Assembly: GCA_018806915.1 (NCBI GenBank)
Contig: JAGKQI010000085.1
Location: 992,001 to 1,056,000, forward strand
Origin: Phytophthora colocasiae
Lineage: Eukaryota > Oomycota > Peronosporomycetes > Peronosporales > Peronosporaceae
Direction: 5' to 3'
DNA length: 64,000 nucleotides
The notes under the pieces: model-generated
The model's database searches: none
What the model saw: the letters and a program-made list of their open reading frames with translations, nothing else
Told to the model about the DNA's origin: nothing
Translations under genes and position numbers: made by a program
Part shown: piece after piece, positions 1-9,067 of the stretch
Position numbering within the stretch: position 1 is the stretch's first letter
Layout: every line of letters begins with the position of its first letter

Positions 1-253
1 GCCTCAAATCAGTTGCATAGTGGGAATATACTGCCCACTAAAAGTTGTAACGAGACATCGTCGTCTAGAATCACGCGTTTGAATCAGCTACTGGTGAGCT
101 TTGGTGCATGACCAAGAGATGCACATGCAATATTCTGCCTTTCACCAGCAAATAATCGCTGGCTGGTAATTGTGACCCCTCCAAGCTCTAAGAGCCCCAG
201 AGCTTGACAGATTTCATTGGGATGTGATGGCAGCTCCTGGATCAGGATTGTTG
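1..253. other. Flank left of mariner-like element, no gene seen
   Basis: I see no supported coding region, RNA gene or repeat in this stretch. It lies outside the left inverted terminal repeat of the mariner-like element. The short open frames here have no recognisable motif. Confidence 0.4.
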
Positions 254-284
254 ACAGAGGGCGACAGCATCGAGGACGGTTTTT
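254..284 (+). repeat. Left TIR of mariner-like element
   Basis: This segment matches the reverse complement of 2224-2254 over about 31 bases, starting ACAGAGGGCGACAGC and ending in a T run. It should be a transposase binding and cleavage end. Confidence 0.8.
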
Positions 285-486
285 TGACCCCCCACAAAAA
301 TTGCACCAAACGATTTCTCGTGGCGTGTTGATTCGATTGGTGGTACTCTCGTTAACTATCTTCCAGGCGTCCACGAGGAAACTTCGAGTTAAGTTGACAC
401 CTATATAAGAGATCACTACTCTTTATTAGCAGTAAAAAATATAATATTTCGGTTTACGTAAGCCAATCACGTTGCTAGAAATGTTG

Positions 487-1914
487 TTAGTCAGATGCAC
501 TATCATCTTCGGACGTTTGTTCATCGCAGGCATCCATAGCCTCGAGATGATTCTTAAGCTTGACCAACTGCCTGTTTGCACTATCAATACAACCCTGCAC
601 AGTCGAAGGTGCTAGGTTGGCGAAGGCTCGCTCTAGGCGTGGCCGAATGTCAGCAAACGTTGTGGTGGTGGTGTATTGGCGACCGACTTCTCCCTTTACG
701 ATAGCCCAAACAATTTCGATAGGCTGAAGATCTGAATGATATGGAGGAGTGAAAATCACATCATGACCTTTTGCTCGTGCCATGCTAACTACCACAGGAA
801 CGACTTGTGCTTTGATGTAGCTAGACAGAATTTCCCACAAAATTGGCTTTGTTGCATTTTCAGGGACTTCCAGACCATATTCTCGCATTGAATCCAGCAT
901 TTTTCCCCGCGCAATGCCTGACTTAGGTGTCGATTTAGGCAGCACTTTGTGGTATTTGGCATTGTCCATCACGATAACACAGCTTTTGAGCCCCATAGTA
1001 TCTAACACACTTAGCAATTTTTCCATCCACTCGACGAAATAATCGTGACAAAACATTCCATGATAGTCTTTTGTCTGTTTTCCTCCCTCAAAAATGTCCA
1101 CCGTATCTGACAGCAGCTGAGCCGATTGTTCGGAGGTACGATCGTTATCATCTACTGAGCGATCTTTGTCCAAAATTGCAGCTATAAAGCAAAGCCTCCT
1201 GCCTTTGTGCTTAGCTTTGACACTTCTTGTATCCGTCGGATCAAATAGCGAGTCGTTGTGGCGTGCATAGTGCTGGTGTATGTAACTCTCATCAAGATAA
1301 ACAGTACGCCGCGATGAACGTTCACTGTTGGTCATTTGCTGAATGTATTCTGCCCTCGCCAAGTTATTAGCAGCAGACAGCTTCAATCCTTTTCCTTTAT
1401 GAGCACCTCTATCATAACCTTGCCCCTTCAGAAAGCGTTGCACGGTTCGTAAAGCTGATTTTGAGGCGTCTGCATCGTTCATGTCAACCACTAAATACTC
1501 CATTTCAACTAACAAATGCATCACATCTTTAGCTGTCGTTCTAGTCCGGGTCTCACAGCGACCACGAATAAAGTCACGCACAGATGCTTGCATTGCCAAC
1601 GATCGCGGAAGTCGTGTCATTTTATCCTCTCGGTTTGCCGGAAGGGCAGCCGCAACAACGTATCCGTCAGCACAATACGCAGACCAAACATCTCCGACTG
1701 TTTTGTTTGAGCGGTTGAGTAATCGAGCGATTTTGTTGGTCACTCCTTCGTTTTTTGGCTGCACTTCTCTGCGGAAATTGGCCTGCAATGCGAGTATGTC
1801 GAGCTTTTCTCCTATGGTAAGAGCCCCACTGCGGTTATCTTTCACATACTCGATCGCTCTCTCTGCGTCAGCTTGGCCTCGACGAGGTTTCTTGCTGCGG
1901 CGCTTGGACGCCAT
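487..1914 (-). CDS. DDE transposase, Tc1/mariner (IS630) superfamily
   Basis: This intronless 475-residue protein starts at the ATG at 1914 with a basic N-terminus (MASKRRSKKPRRG). A helix-turn-helix-like region follows (about residues 40-85, ITIGEKLDIL to NKIARLLNRSNKTV). The catalytic core shows the three acidic stations of DDE_3 endonucleases: YLDESYIH, VIVMDNAKYH and PPYHSDLQPIEIVWA. The last is a variant of the usual PYSPDLNPIE motif. The enzyme would cut at the inverted repeats at 254 and 2254 and paste the element elsewhere. The reading frame is intact from end to end and the C-terminus is acidic. Its promoter would lie in 1915-2223. Activity is inferred only from conservation of the triad. 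Confidence 0.85.
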   Translation of the reverse strand: MASKRRSKKPRRGQADAERAIEYVKDNRSGALTIGEKLDILALQANFRREVQPKNEGVTNKIARLLNRSNKTVGDVWSAYCADGYVVAAALPANREDKMTRLPRSLAMQASVRDFIRGRCETRTRTTAKDVMHLLVEMEYLVVDMNDADASKSALRTVQRFLKGQGYDRGAHKGKGLKLSAANNLARAEYIQQMTNSERSSRRTVYLDESYIHQHYARHNDSLFDPTDTRSVKAKHKGRRLCFIAAILDKDRSVDDNDRTSEQSAQLLSDTVDIFEGGKQTKDYHGMFCHDYFVEWMEKLLSVLDTMGLKSCVIVMDNAKYHKVLPKSTPKSGIARGKMLDSMREYGLEVPENATKPILWEILSSYIKAQVVPVVVSMARAKGHDVIFTPPYHSDLQPIEIVWAIVKGEVGRQYTTTTTFADIRPRLERAFANLAPSTVQGCIDSANRQLVKLKNHLEAMDACDEQTSEDDSASD

Positions 1915-2223
1915 CTCTGAATGTGAATTCTGCAGTGGTATTGCTATTTTTGACTCCGATTTGCGGCGGGGATAAAACAGTCACCTGTACAACATAATAA
2001 ATTGAATGGTATATAATGTCAACATATATGTATTCACACGGTTCAAATATCCTGTTGTCAGTGGCTAAAATGGCGTTAGGGTTGCGATACAAAATAACAT
2101 CGCATCTAGTATGCAAGGTCTCAGGAGATAAAGCAGCTGGCTTACCGCATACAGTGTCAGTTGCAACAGCTTGGGAGCTTCCAAATTTTGTAGAAATCGA
2201 CGTAGTATTGACGAAGTAATACC

Positions 2224-2254
2224 AAAAACCGTCCTCGATGCTGTCGCCCTCTGT
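2224..2254 (-). repeat. Right TIR of mariner-like element
   Basis: This is the inverted partner of 254-284. Its outermost base coincides with the first base of the 5' LTR at 2254, so the two elements touch without spacer. Confidence 0.8.
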
Positions 2255-2530
2255 GAAGTTACCATCTCTGCAGTGATGACACCTATCTAGGGGTATTAAA
2301 TTGTGCAGTTCCATATAGAGAAATCGTACCTAACTGGACTGGTTGGTGGAGAATAACTCCCCTCCAGAACACCAGACTCTCTAATTCATCACTTCTGCTT
2401 TTTACAAGCTCCCACACAACTACTTCTTTTACCATCTCCAAGACACAAGGCCTCTCCTTTTATTCACTCAGATCCTTCTTTAAGACCTACCTGTCGTACT
2501 AATATCTCTGCGCAAATCATTACTTCAACA
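2254..2530 (+). repeat. 5' LTR, 277 bp
   Basis: The repeat begins TGAAGTTACC and ends ACTTCAACA, and is apparently identical to 4621-4897. The terminal TG...CA is the usual LTR boundary. Confidence 0.85.
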
Positions 2531-2544
2531 GGTTATGGACCCCA
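2531..2544 (+). promoter_or_regulatory. Putative primer-binding site (initiator tRNA-Met type)
   Basis: GGTTATGGACCCCA starts at the first base after the LTR. It differs slightly from the copia half-tRNA primer site GGTTATGGGCCCAG. Assignment is by resemblance and position. Confidence 0.6.
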
Positions 2545-2650
2545 ACGCTTCCTCAGCGTGGAGATAAAGAAAGACAAGGATGAAGCAAGCCACGGACACA
2601 AGCCAAGACGTACATCGGCTGTCACGCATCGGGCCAGTACTCAAGTAATC

Positions 2651-2811
2651 TATCCTATGCTCCAGCCACTGAGCTGTGAAGACGCACGCACGCCGTGCTG
2701 GGAGGCCATCCCTCGCGTCAGCCATGCTGCACGCACGCAACGGCCCAGTCCTCCACCTATGCTCCAGCCACTGAGCTGTGAAGATGCACACACACCGTGC
2801 TGGGCCATCGT
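2651..2811 (+). repeat. Direct repeat pair inside LTR element
   Basis: Two copies of a roughly 53-bp unit (near 2655-2708 and 2759-2811) share GCTCCAGCCACTGAGCTGTG and the continuation, 104 bp apart. They give duplicated CW-containing peptides in one frame (2558-2902), but I see no evidence that this frame is a gene. Confidence 0.6.
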
Positions 2812-2984
2812 GTCCCCTCAGCAATGTTGCTGTAGCGCCGCACGCTCGACGTGCTGGGAGAGCCCCAGGCCAGCCACCGAGCTTGAGCCTACCACGCTGT
2901 AAGACCGCCCATGGAAGCAGGCTAGCTTACATGGCATACTGCCTGTACATACACTACCACATGTAGTAGTTCTGAGTGAGACGC

Positions 2985-3480
2985 TATCAGCTCTCTAATT
3001 ACATTGCATACTCGTTCAGTATGATTACTACTTATATATAGTAGTACAATCTACGTAGTACTACTACCGATGGTAATACGTCAACACTTTTGACTGAAAG
3101 AAATACTACATGTAGTATTCACAAAAGCACAGAGTGCTGATCTCTGCTCATACAACTCAAACATACATGCTCTTACAAACTGAGGCGAAGGAAATTCCGT
3201 CTGCCACGCAGCATTGCTGCAGGATTACGAAGAGATAAAAAAAAACAAAAAAAAACATCTGCTTTACTACAGTAGTATTGTCATAATGTCCCTCTGTACT
3301 ACGTAGTAGAATCCCAGTCGTACAACCACAATTCGCTGGCTTGATGCCAAGCTGTAGCGAACTACGGTAGTAGAACTACGGCTTGTTGTATCACAAATAT
3401 TAAAACAAATTTGTTGGCTTTATGCCAAGCTGTAGCGAACTACTCAGGTAGAACTACAGCTTGTAATATGTTAAATACAA
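2985..3480. repeat. TACTA/TAGTA-rich palindromic tract and 76-bp repeat
   Basis: The tract is dense in short palindromes of the TACTACATGTAGTA and TACGTAGTA type. It also contains two copies of a unit (about 3340-3395 and 3416-3471) sharing ATGCCAAGCTGTAGCGAACT followed by GTAGAACTAC. It lies inside the LTR element, and no coding role is apparent. Confidence 0.55.
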
Positions 3481-4236
3481 TAACCCAGATTAATTTCGGG
3501 CTCTGTGAAAACAAAATCTCAAAAAGAAATGTAAAGCGATATGCACTGTACAGACATTTGTCTGAAACAAAGTTGAGAAATACTTAACGAAATGTATGAA
3601 ACTGGGAGGCACCAACGTAGTCATTCATTCGCCAAACTACATTCAGTCCCTGGCAAGAATTTCAAACATTTCCCCAACAAAAAGAATTAAAAGAATTAAA
3701 TCTACTTCTAATGTACTTCGAAGTAGTTCTTAAAGCACCATACATTTACGTGACAAGCCAACAAAAGCCTCTGTCAATAGAAAGCAAACTACAGTTCCGG
3801 TACACGAATCCCTTCTACATTAGATTCATAGTTACAAATCTATCACTTCCTAAACGAGAAACTACTCGATCAGCCTCTAGGGAGAAATTAGTCCCAACGA
3901 TGAGAGCCTGCGCACTAACTGCAAACACGATGAGTACACTACTTATGACACTGTTTGGGATTATTGATGCTTTAAAGCTGTAGCCTTTCTTCAAAAACTT
4001 GAAAGATATAAACTCTCAACAAAATTAGTAAAAACAAATTTGAAAACGAACACCAACATCAACTATGAACCAGTTTTAAGAAACTGGGAGGCAAAAATTC
4101 TCTATAAGTCCTTAGCCAAAGAAATATAAAACCAAAACACAAACAAAATATGTGAAGAAACGTCCAAAGCATGAACGAGAACAAAACATGCAATGTAAAT
4201 AACGACTTACACAGCATTTAAAAATTTCAACAAGGC

Positions 4237-4410
4237 GAACAGGTGTATCCTCAAAGGTTTCCTGAGTAGTCAACGATACACTAAACAGGTTTTGATCCTT
4301 AAAGGTTTTCCTGAGTATCTTTTCTCAAAACACGTACAACAAAAGCGTTAATAACAACATTCCACTACGGTGAACAGGTTTAATCCTTCTTTAAGGTTTT
4401 CCTGAGTAGC
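4237..4410 (+). repeat. Three imperfect hairpin-forming repeats in LTR element
   Basis: The motif AACAGGT..ATCCT..AAGGTTTTCCTGAGTA occurs three times, near 4237, 4283 and 4373. Each copy can fold (CAGG with CCTG, AATCCTT with AAGGTTT). Spacings are irregular. Possible roles are packaging or replication signals of the element. Confidence 0.5.
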
Positions 4411-4620
4411 CAAAATAACAATGAAACAAGAAAAAAATTGCACAACAAAAAATGACAAATCTGACAATGGTCAAAGAAAAAAGGTCATCTATATCAAAAC
4501 AAAAGCTACCTCTTGTAAATATTCATGTTTGCACAGGACTGTTATAACAGCCACCTGTGGAGCATTAAATTTTACTCGACAGATAGAGCGTCATACACAT
4601 TCATCGATGTGGGAGGCTGT

Positions 4621-4897
4621 TGAAGTTACCATCTCTGCAGTGATGACACCTATCTAGGGGTATTAAATTGTGCAGTTCCATATAGAGAAATCGTACCTAA
4701 CTGGACTGGTTGGTGGAGAATAACTCCCCTCCAGAACACCAGACTCTCTAATTCATCACTTCTGCTTTTTACAAGCTCCCACACAACTACTTCTTTTACC
4801 ATCTCCAAGACACAAGGCCTCTCCTTTTATTCACTCAGATCCTTCTTTAAGACCTACCTGTCGTACTAATATCTCTGCGCAAATCATTACTTCAACA
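4621..4897 (+). repeat. 3' LTR, 277 bp
   Basis: Apparently identical to 2254-2530. It is preceded by GTGGGAGGCTGT, a short purine-rich run that may be the remnant of a polypurine tract. Confidence 0.85.
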
Positions 4898-6182
4898 AGG
4901 ATGCACCGAGAACCGACTGGCGGTTGAGGCCACCGTCAACATCAAGATGTCCTGGGTCAACTTGCCACGCCTGTCTTTAGCTGCGGCGTCGTGCGTGGCT
5001 CATCCTGCGAGCTCTTGGCTGCAAGACACCACAGTATCTTGACGAATTGTCGGTGGGCTCAGATGGCTAGGAGACTGCAATACTCGCCTGAAGAGCAGCA
5101 GCAAAATGCACCTAGATCCAAACATTAGCAATATCACTGCTGAGTTCCTAGAATTCGGCCCCACCTCACTCTTCCGGCGGCCCGGACGAAGACGCACAGG
5201 GCAGCGGACGACCAAGATCAAGATGTCGAGGCGAATTCAGCTGAAGTTTTCAGCTTTTACATGTAGCATTCCGTTGGAGCAAATGCTGTACCAGGTGGGG
5301 TTAACCTTCGTGCCCCTCAAGAGTTTTCGTTGAACACCCGAACGTGGACTACAGATGCTGATTCTGGTTTTCAAAAGCTGTTTTGCGACTGTATGAGTCA
5401 ACTTCTGATCATTCAACCTCGGTTCATGGGTGCTCCAACTGCTTTTACAGAGCGCTAAAGCCACCTCCACCATGGATTCGACTCTGACGTGACTTCTTCT
5501 TCAACGGCGGGGATTAATTCACGTCTGCAATGCTTACAATAGAAAACCACGTACGGGTGCCGCTAACCAAGACAACAGGAGTTCTAACTGGACCCCATGA
5601 AATCCATTACCGCAAAAGCACAAGTCGACTGCCCGCAATCAGCTTGGGAATGTTCGTTATTGACATCTTGCTAGCCGGCTTGTAGGGAGTTTTGCTACAC
5701 GTAGCGGCACAAGTCTAGCGATCACGCGGTAATGATCAAGAGCAATTTCAGTGCGTCGTGCAATGCAGACGCGTCTGTGTGCCACACACTGTGTGGCACA
5801 GGATAGCCCCGGTCTACGTCTTGAGGAATCCCACCGCTGTCTACGGTTTTGACCAACATCGATAAAGACGATGCGCGCTCAAGCTCACGACGAAGCTTGC
5901 AGGACTTGTCTTCAGTGGAGACCAGTCCGCCACCGAGGTCCATCTGCTTTACGAGCAGCTTTCGTCACCAGGAGCTTGATCATCTGGACTCGTACCGTAT
6001 CAGCAGACAGACACACGCTGCGTACCGGTATGGGGGCACCCCCTCTGCCTGTCGTCTTATCTCCCCTCTGCTTGCTGTTCGCCGTGCCACGCGAAATGGT
6101 CAACACGAAATCCTCACTTCTCTTCTTGCCGACTCGGAGCAAACACCAACAAAAAACAACCCCAACGTATCCGACGTCGATC
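4898..6182. other. Intergenic region between LTR element and first CAP gene
   Basis: No gene can be supported. Open frames of 60-140 codons on both strands overlap each other and carry no motif. The frame open from 5871 runs into the CAP gene, but its first part has no protein-like features and is better read as 5' leader. Confidence 0.4.
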
Positions 6183-6983
6183 ATGATGACTATCACTCGC
6201 TCTTCACTTGCTCTTCTGCTTGTGGTCTCTGCTATTTCGTCGGATATCACGACTGCATCAAGTAACCTACGTACACGCAAGCTGCAGACGTACTCGAACT
6301 ATGACGACTACTACCAGCAGATGCTCGATGCTGTAAATGCTGAACGTGCCAAGGCGGGTCTTTCCTCTCTGTGTACCAACAAGAAGCTGGCAGCAGCAGC
6401 AAAGCGCCACTCAGACGACATGGCAGCGAAAAACTACATGGCTCACGATGGATCGGACGGTTCCACGATGTCCCAGCGAGTCACTGATGCCGGGTACGAA
6501 TGGACTGCAGTGGCTGAAAACGTCGCTGCTGGTCAGGAGGACGTGGCTTCGGTCATGGAGTCCTGGATGAACTCGGAAGGCCACCGCGCCAATATCCTTG
6601 GTGCCGACTACACGATGTTCGGAACTGCGTACGCTTACAGTGACAGCACCACGTACAAGCACTACTGGACACAAGACTTTGGTGCGGGTGATACCGAGGC
6701 ATGCGATAGCGGCAGCTCCACTGCTTCGCAATCAGCCGACCAGACTCAGCAGCAGACCCAGCAGGACGATGTAGCGGGCGAAGCGTCTACAGCGCAGGAA
6801 ACGCCTTCAACCACAGCTCCATCTACGACTGCCCCACCTGCAACACCTGCACCTCCCGCTACGACCACCGACTACACTGAATCGCCTGCAACTGTGTCTC
6901 CTGCTACTGAGACTCCTGCAACTGAGACTCCTGTTACAGAGGCCCCAGCAACAGAGACTCCTGGTTGCAAGGCCAAGAAATAA
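6183..6983 (+). CDS. Secreted CAP/SCP (PR-1-like) protein, copy 1
   Basis: A 266-residue intronless protein. I chose the ATG at 6183 because it opens directly into a signal peptide (MMTITRSSLALLLVVSAIS, about 25 residues). The mature part begins NLRTRKLQTYSNYDDYYQQM, followed by an SCP domain (about 40-170). That domain shows the family motifs NAERAKAGL, KRHSDDMAAKNYMAHDG, AENVAAGQ, EGHRANIL and HYWTQDFG. The tail (about 180-260) is a Thr/Pro/Ala-rich spacer with TETPATETP-like repeats, likely O-glycosylated, ending GCKAKK. CAP proteins are extracellular, and several bind sterols or other lipids. In Phytophthora the family is expanded and linked to plant interaction. The substrate of this one is unknown. 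It is a tandem paralogue of 7566-8315. Confidence 0.9.
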   Translation: MMTITRSSLALLLVVSAISSDITTASSNLRTRKLQTYSNYDDYYQQMLDAVNAERAKAGLSSLCTNKKLAAAAKRHSDDMAAKNYMAHDGSDGSTMSQRVTDAGYEWTAVAENVAAGQEDVASVMESWMNSEGHRANILGADYTMFGTAYAYSDSTTYKHYWTQDFGAGDTEACDSGSSTASQSADQTQQQTQQDDVAGEASTAQETPSTTAPSTTAPPATPAPPATTTDYTESPATVSPATETPATETPVTEAPATETPGCKAKK

Positions 6984-7522
6984 ACCAAGTGTACATTTCA
7001 GTGTGAAAGTACAAGACGTGAACCAAATTAGACTGCGGCAAGCAGCCAAGATGCTGCTCTTGCGTGAAACTCTCACCGCAGTTCGTAAGTGTGTGTGCAA
7101 TAGACATTTTGACTTGACATGTTAGCTTTCACTGCAAATCCCATGCAAATCTTACCACCGAGAACGAAGCAGTACCGGTACAGCCTCTCACTACATGTAT
7201 GAAAATAGGAACGAGTAAAACGCTGGAAGTGTTCGACACTAGAAGCCTGTACAACACTACGCTCAACTCCTGACGTGCCGAGATCAGTCGCTACGCGACC
7301 GCAGCAGGTCCATCTGCTTCGATAGCACATTTGACCTTCGATCTCTTCCACAAAATGCGGCTCGGACAAGAATGCTCGTCGGCTGGTGTGCCTATATATC
7401 GCGATTTCGTGGGCCGCACCGTTGATGCTGTGTGTTTGGCCTGCTGGAACAGGCACTCCTTGCACTGCATCTGCCCCCGCCTTGAGTCCCTTCTCAATCA
7501 TCCAGCAACCTTGCTCGATCTT
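6984..7522. other. Spacer between CAP paralogues
   Basis: This region contains the 3' end of copy 1 and the upstream region of copy 2. The overlapping open frames are not supported as genes. The only regulatory signal I recognise is the initiator at its right edge (7523). Confidence 0.4.
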
Positions 7523-7540
7523 GCTCATTACTCAATTCAC
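7523..7540 (+). promoter_or_regulatory. Oomycete-type initiator (Inr/FPR)
   Basis: GCTCATTACTCAATTCAC lies 26 bp upstream of the ATG at 7566. It closely fits the known oomycete core promoter consensus GCTCATTYYNCAWTTT, which marks transcription start. This is the clearest initiator in the window. Confidence 0.75.
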
Positions 7541-7565
7541 CTACTTGGCAACAAAACTACAAGTC

Positions 7566-8315
7566 ATGATCTCCTCAACGCGTTTGTCCATCAGTCTTCT
7601 ACTTGTAGTTGCCAGCATGTTGAGTTTGTCCGTCGCTGCTGGCAACCTTCGCCACACTTCGCGTAACTTGCAAACATACACGCAGACCGACGGCTACCAG
7701 ACCAAGATGTTGGAGCTCGTGAACGAGCAGCGTGCAGCCAACGGACTTTCATCGTTGCGCATGAACAGCAAGTTGGCGTCATCCTCATTGCGCCACTCGG
7801 AGGACATGGCAGCGAACAACTACATGGCTCATAACGGATCGGACGGCTCCACCATGGAGGAGCGTATCACACAGGCTGGTTTCGACTGGACTGCTGTTGG
7901 TGAGAACGTCGCCGCCGGACAGGAGACCGTCTCGGATGTCATGACAGCCTGGATGAACTCACCCGAACACAAGGCCAATATCCTGGGCGACTACAAGATG
8001 TTCGGCACGGCCTACGCGTACAACGCCGACACGACGTACCAGCACTACTGGACGCAGGATTTCGGTACAGGTGACGACGAATCCTGCGATAGCAGCAGTA
8101 GTAGCTCTTCCACTGGTTCTGAGACTACTGAGCAACAAGACACAACTACAAAAGGAGAAGTAGCTGGAGAAGCCACTACCACCTCGGAAACGACGTCTCC
8201 AATCATCGAAAAGACATCGACACCTTCAACTACGGCGCCGACAGCTACATCTGAGCCCTCAACCGCCACGACTGCTGCTCCAACCACAAGTGGTTGCAAG
8301 GCCCGACAGGTGTAA
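7566..8315 (+). CDS. Secreted CAP/SCP (PR-1-like) protein, copy 2
   Basis: A 249-residue intronless paralogue of the upstream gene. The ATG at 7566 is chosen because a signal peptide follows (MISSTRLSISLLLVVASMLSLSVAA) and an initiator lies just upstream. The mature N-terminus (GNLRHTSRNLQTYTQTD) mirrors copy 1. The SCP domain shows NEQRAANGLSSLR, RHSEDMAANNYMAHNG, GENVAAGQ, PEHKANIL and HYWTQDFG. A Ser-rich then Thr/Pro-rich tail ends GCKARQV. The two domains are highly similar while the tails differ in length and repeats, the usual pattern of a recent tandem duplication with a fast-evolving linker. Likely extracellular; no ligand can be deduced. Confidence 0.9.
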   Translation: MISSTRLSISLLLVVASMLSLSVAAGNLRHTSRNLQTYTQTDGYQTKMLELVNEQRAANGLSSLRMNSKLASSSLRHSEDMAANNYMAHNGSDGSTMEERITQAGFDWTAVGENVAAGQETVSDVMTAWMNSPEHKANILGDYKMFGTAYAYNADTTYQHYWTQDFGTGDDESCDSSSSSSSTGSETTEQQDTTTKGEVAGEATTTSETTSPIIEKTSTPSTTAPTATSEPSTATTAAPTTSGCKARQV

Positions 8316-9067
8316 AGTGTCAATGTGGATGTAAATGTATGAGCGGATCAAATGGATGTAGTACGAAGAACGGCTCCTACGTAGATGTAGAGCAGTAACA
8401 AATGGTTTCAACGAGTCACAAAGTCAAGCACCGGGATACCGGTACACCCGCGACCTTTCGTGAAACTGCTTTTTGCTCTGCTCTTCTCCATCAACCTTTG
8501 ACGTGGAGAACAATGGAAACTTCCAGATCCAGCAATTGCAGAATGCCATCGTCTTCCAAGTTACTAGTAGTGTTGTTACCACCTGCACTTCTATGTTTTT
8601 TTGTATCGTCGGCCGGGTTTCTTGGAACTCATTTGAAGCAAATCGGATTTTCGAGGCACAGGCTCACCTACCCCACGCACTTTTGTAGCCAATCGTAGCT
8701 CCATATTCGGCTGCATCTGGTTCGACGGAACATAAATTGTGCATTTGATGCTCCCTATTTGCCGAATCGAATTCTTTAACTTGTATTCACTATGGGTGCA
8801 GTTACCCATGACTCAAAATTTGTGTACCTCTTTGTTTGGAAAAGAGAGGGGGAGGAGACATTTTACGAAAAGCGCAGACGCCGCCGCAGCGCACACGACG
8901 ACTGCGCGGTAGAGGCCTCTCTACGAGCCCCAGAGCAACTTTAAGCCAGATCGTTGGCGGCATCGAACGAAGAAGGCGCAGAGCTACCTCGTCGTGAAGA
9001 AATCGGCGTCGAAAGCGCGCCGGTCGTCGAGATACGTCGCTTTCTGCACAAACCCAAGGTCGTTCCC
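8316..9067. other. Intergenic region upstream of SKP1-like gene
   Basis: No gene is supported. A CCAAT sequence occurs at about 8690 (GTAGCCAATCG). The frame open from 8943 joins the SKP1-like gene but contains no ATG before 9068, so it is treated as leader or possibly part of an unseen upstream exon. Confidence 0.35.

Larger units (their letters stand above)
254..2254 (-). mobile_element. Tc1/mariner-like DNA transposon with 31-bp TIRs
   Basis: A 2.0-kb element bounded by near-perfect inverted ends. The left end at 254-284 begins ACAGAGGGCGACAGC, and the reverse complement of 2224-2254 matches it for about 31 bases. Between them lies one intact transposase gene on the minus strand (487-1914). 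Tc1/mariner elements normally duplicate a TA target, but no TA abuts the left end, and the right end runs directly into the LTR of the neighbouring retroelement, so the insertion site cannot be reconstructed. The uninterrupted transposase frame suggests a fairly recent copy. What is seen: TIRs and an open frame. Class assignment follows from the DDE domain. Confidence 0.8.
2254..4897 (+). mobile_element. Non-autonomous Ty1/copia-like LTR retroelement
   Basis: A 2.64-kb element flanked by two direct 277-bp repeats (2254-2530 and 4621-4897) that look identical base for base by eye. Directly after the 5' LTR comes GGTTATGGACCCC. This resembles GGTTATGGGCCCAG, the primer-binding site that copia-type elements pair with an internal part of initiator tRNA-Met. 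The 2.09-kb interior has no gag, protease, integrase or RT frame, so it must depend on enzymes of other elements (TRIM/LARD type). Identical LTRs imply recent insertion. No 5-bp target duplication is visible, since the left flank reads CCTCTG and the right flank AGGATG. That suggests inter-element recombination or post-insertion rearrangement. Confidence 0.75.

Noticed and set aside
2558..2902. 114-codon frame with duplicated CEDA.TPCW peptide as a gag-like gene
   Set aside because: The duplication is explained by a DNA direct repeat, and no zinc knuckle or capsid feature is present.
4237..4410. Three spaced repeats as a possible CRISPR array
   Set aside because: Only three imperfect copies with unequal spacing (46 and 90 bp), inside a eukaryotic LTR element, with no cas genes.
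5871..6182. 104-codon N-terminal extension of CAP copy 1
   Set aside because: No signal peptide or domain in it, while the ATG at 6183 opens a perfect signal peptide.
6183..8315. RxLR effector genes
   Set aside because: The LR-containing stretches after the signal peptides do not fit RxLR-dEER, and the proteins are plainly CAP domain proteins.
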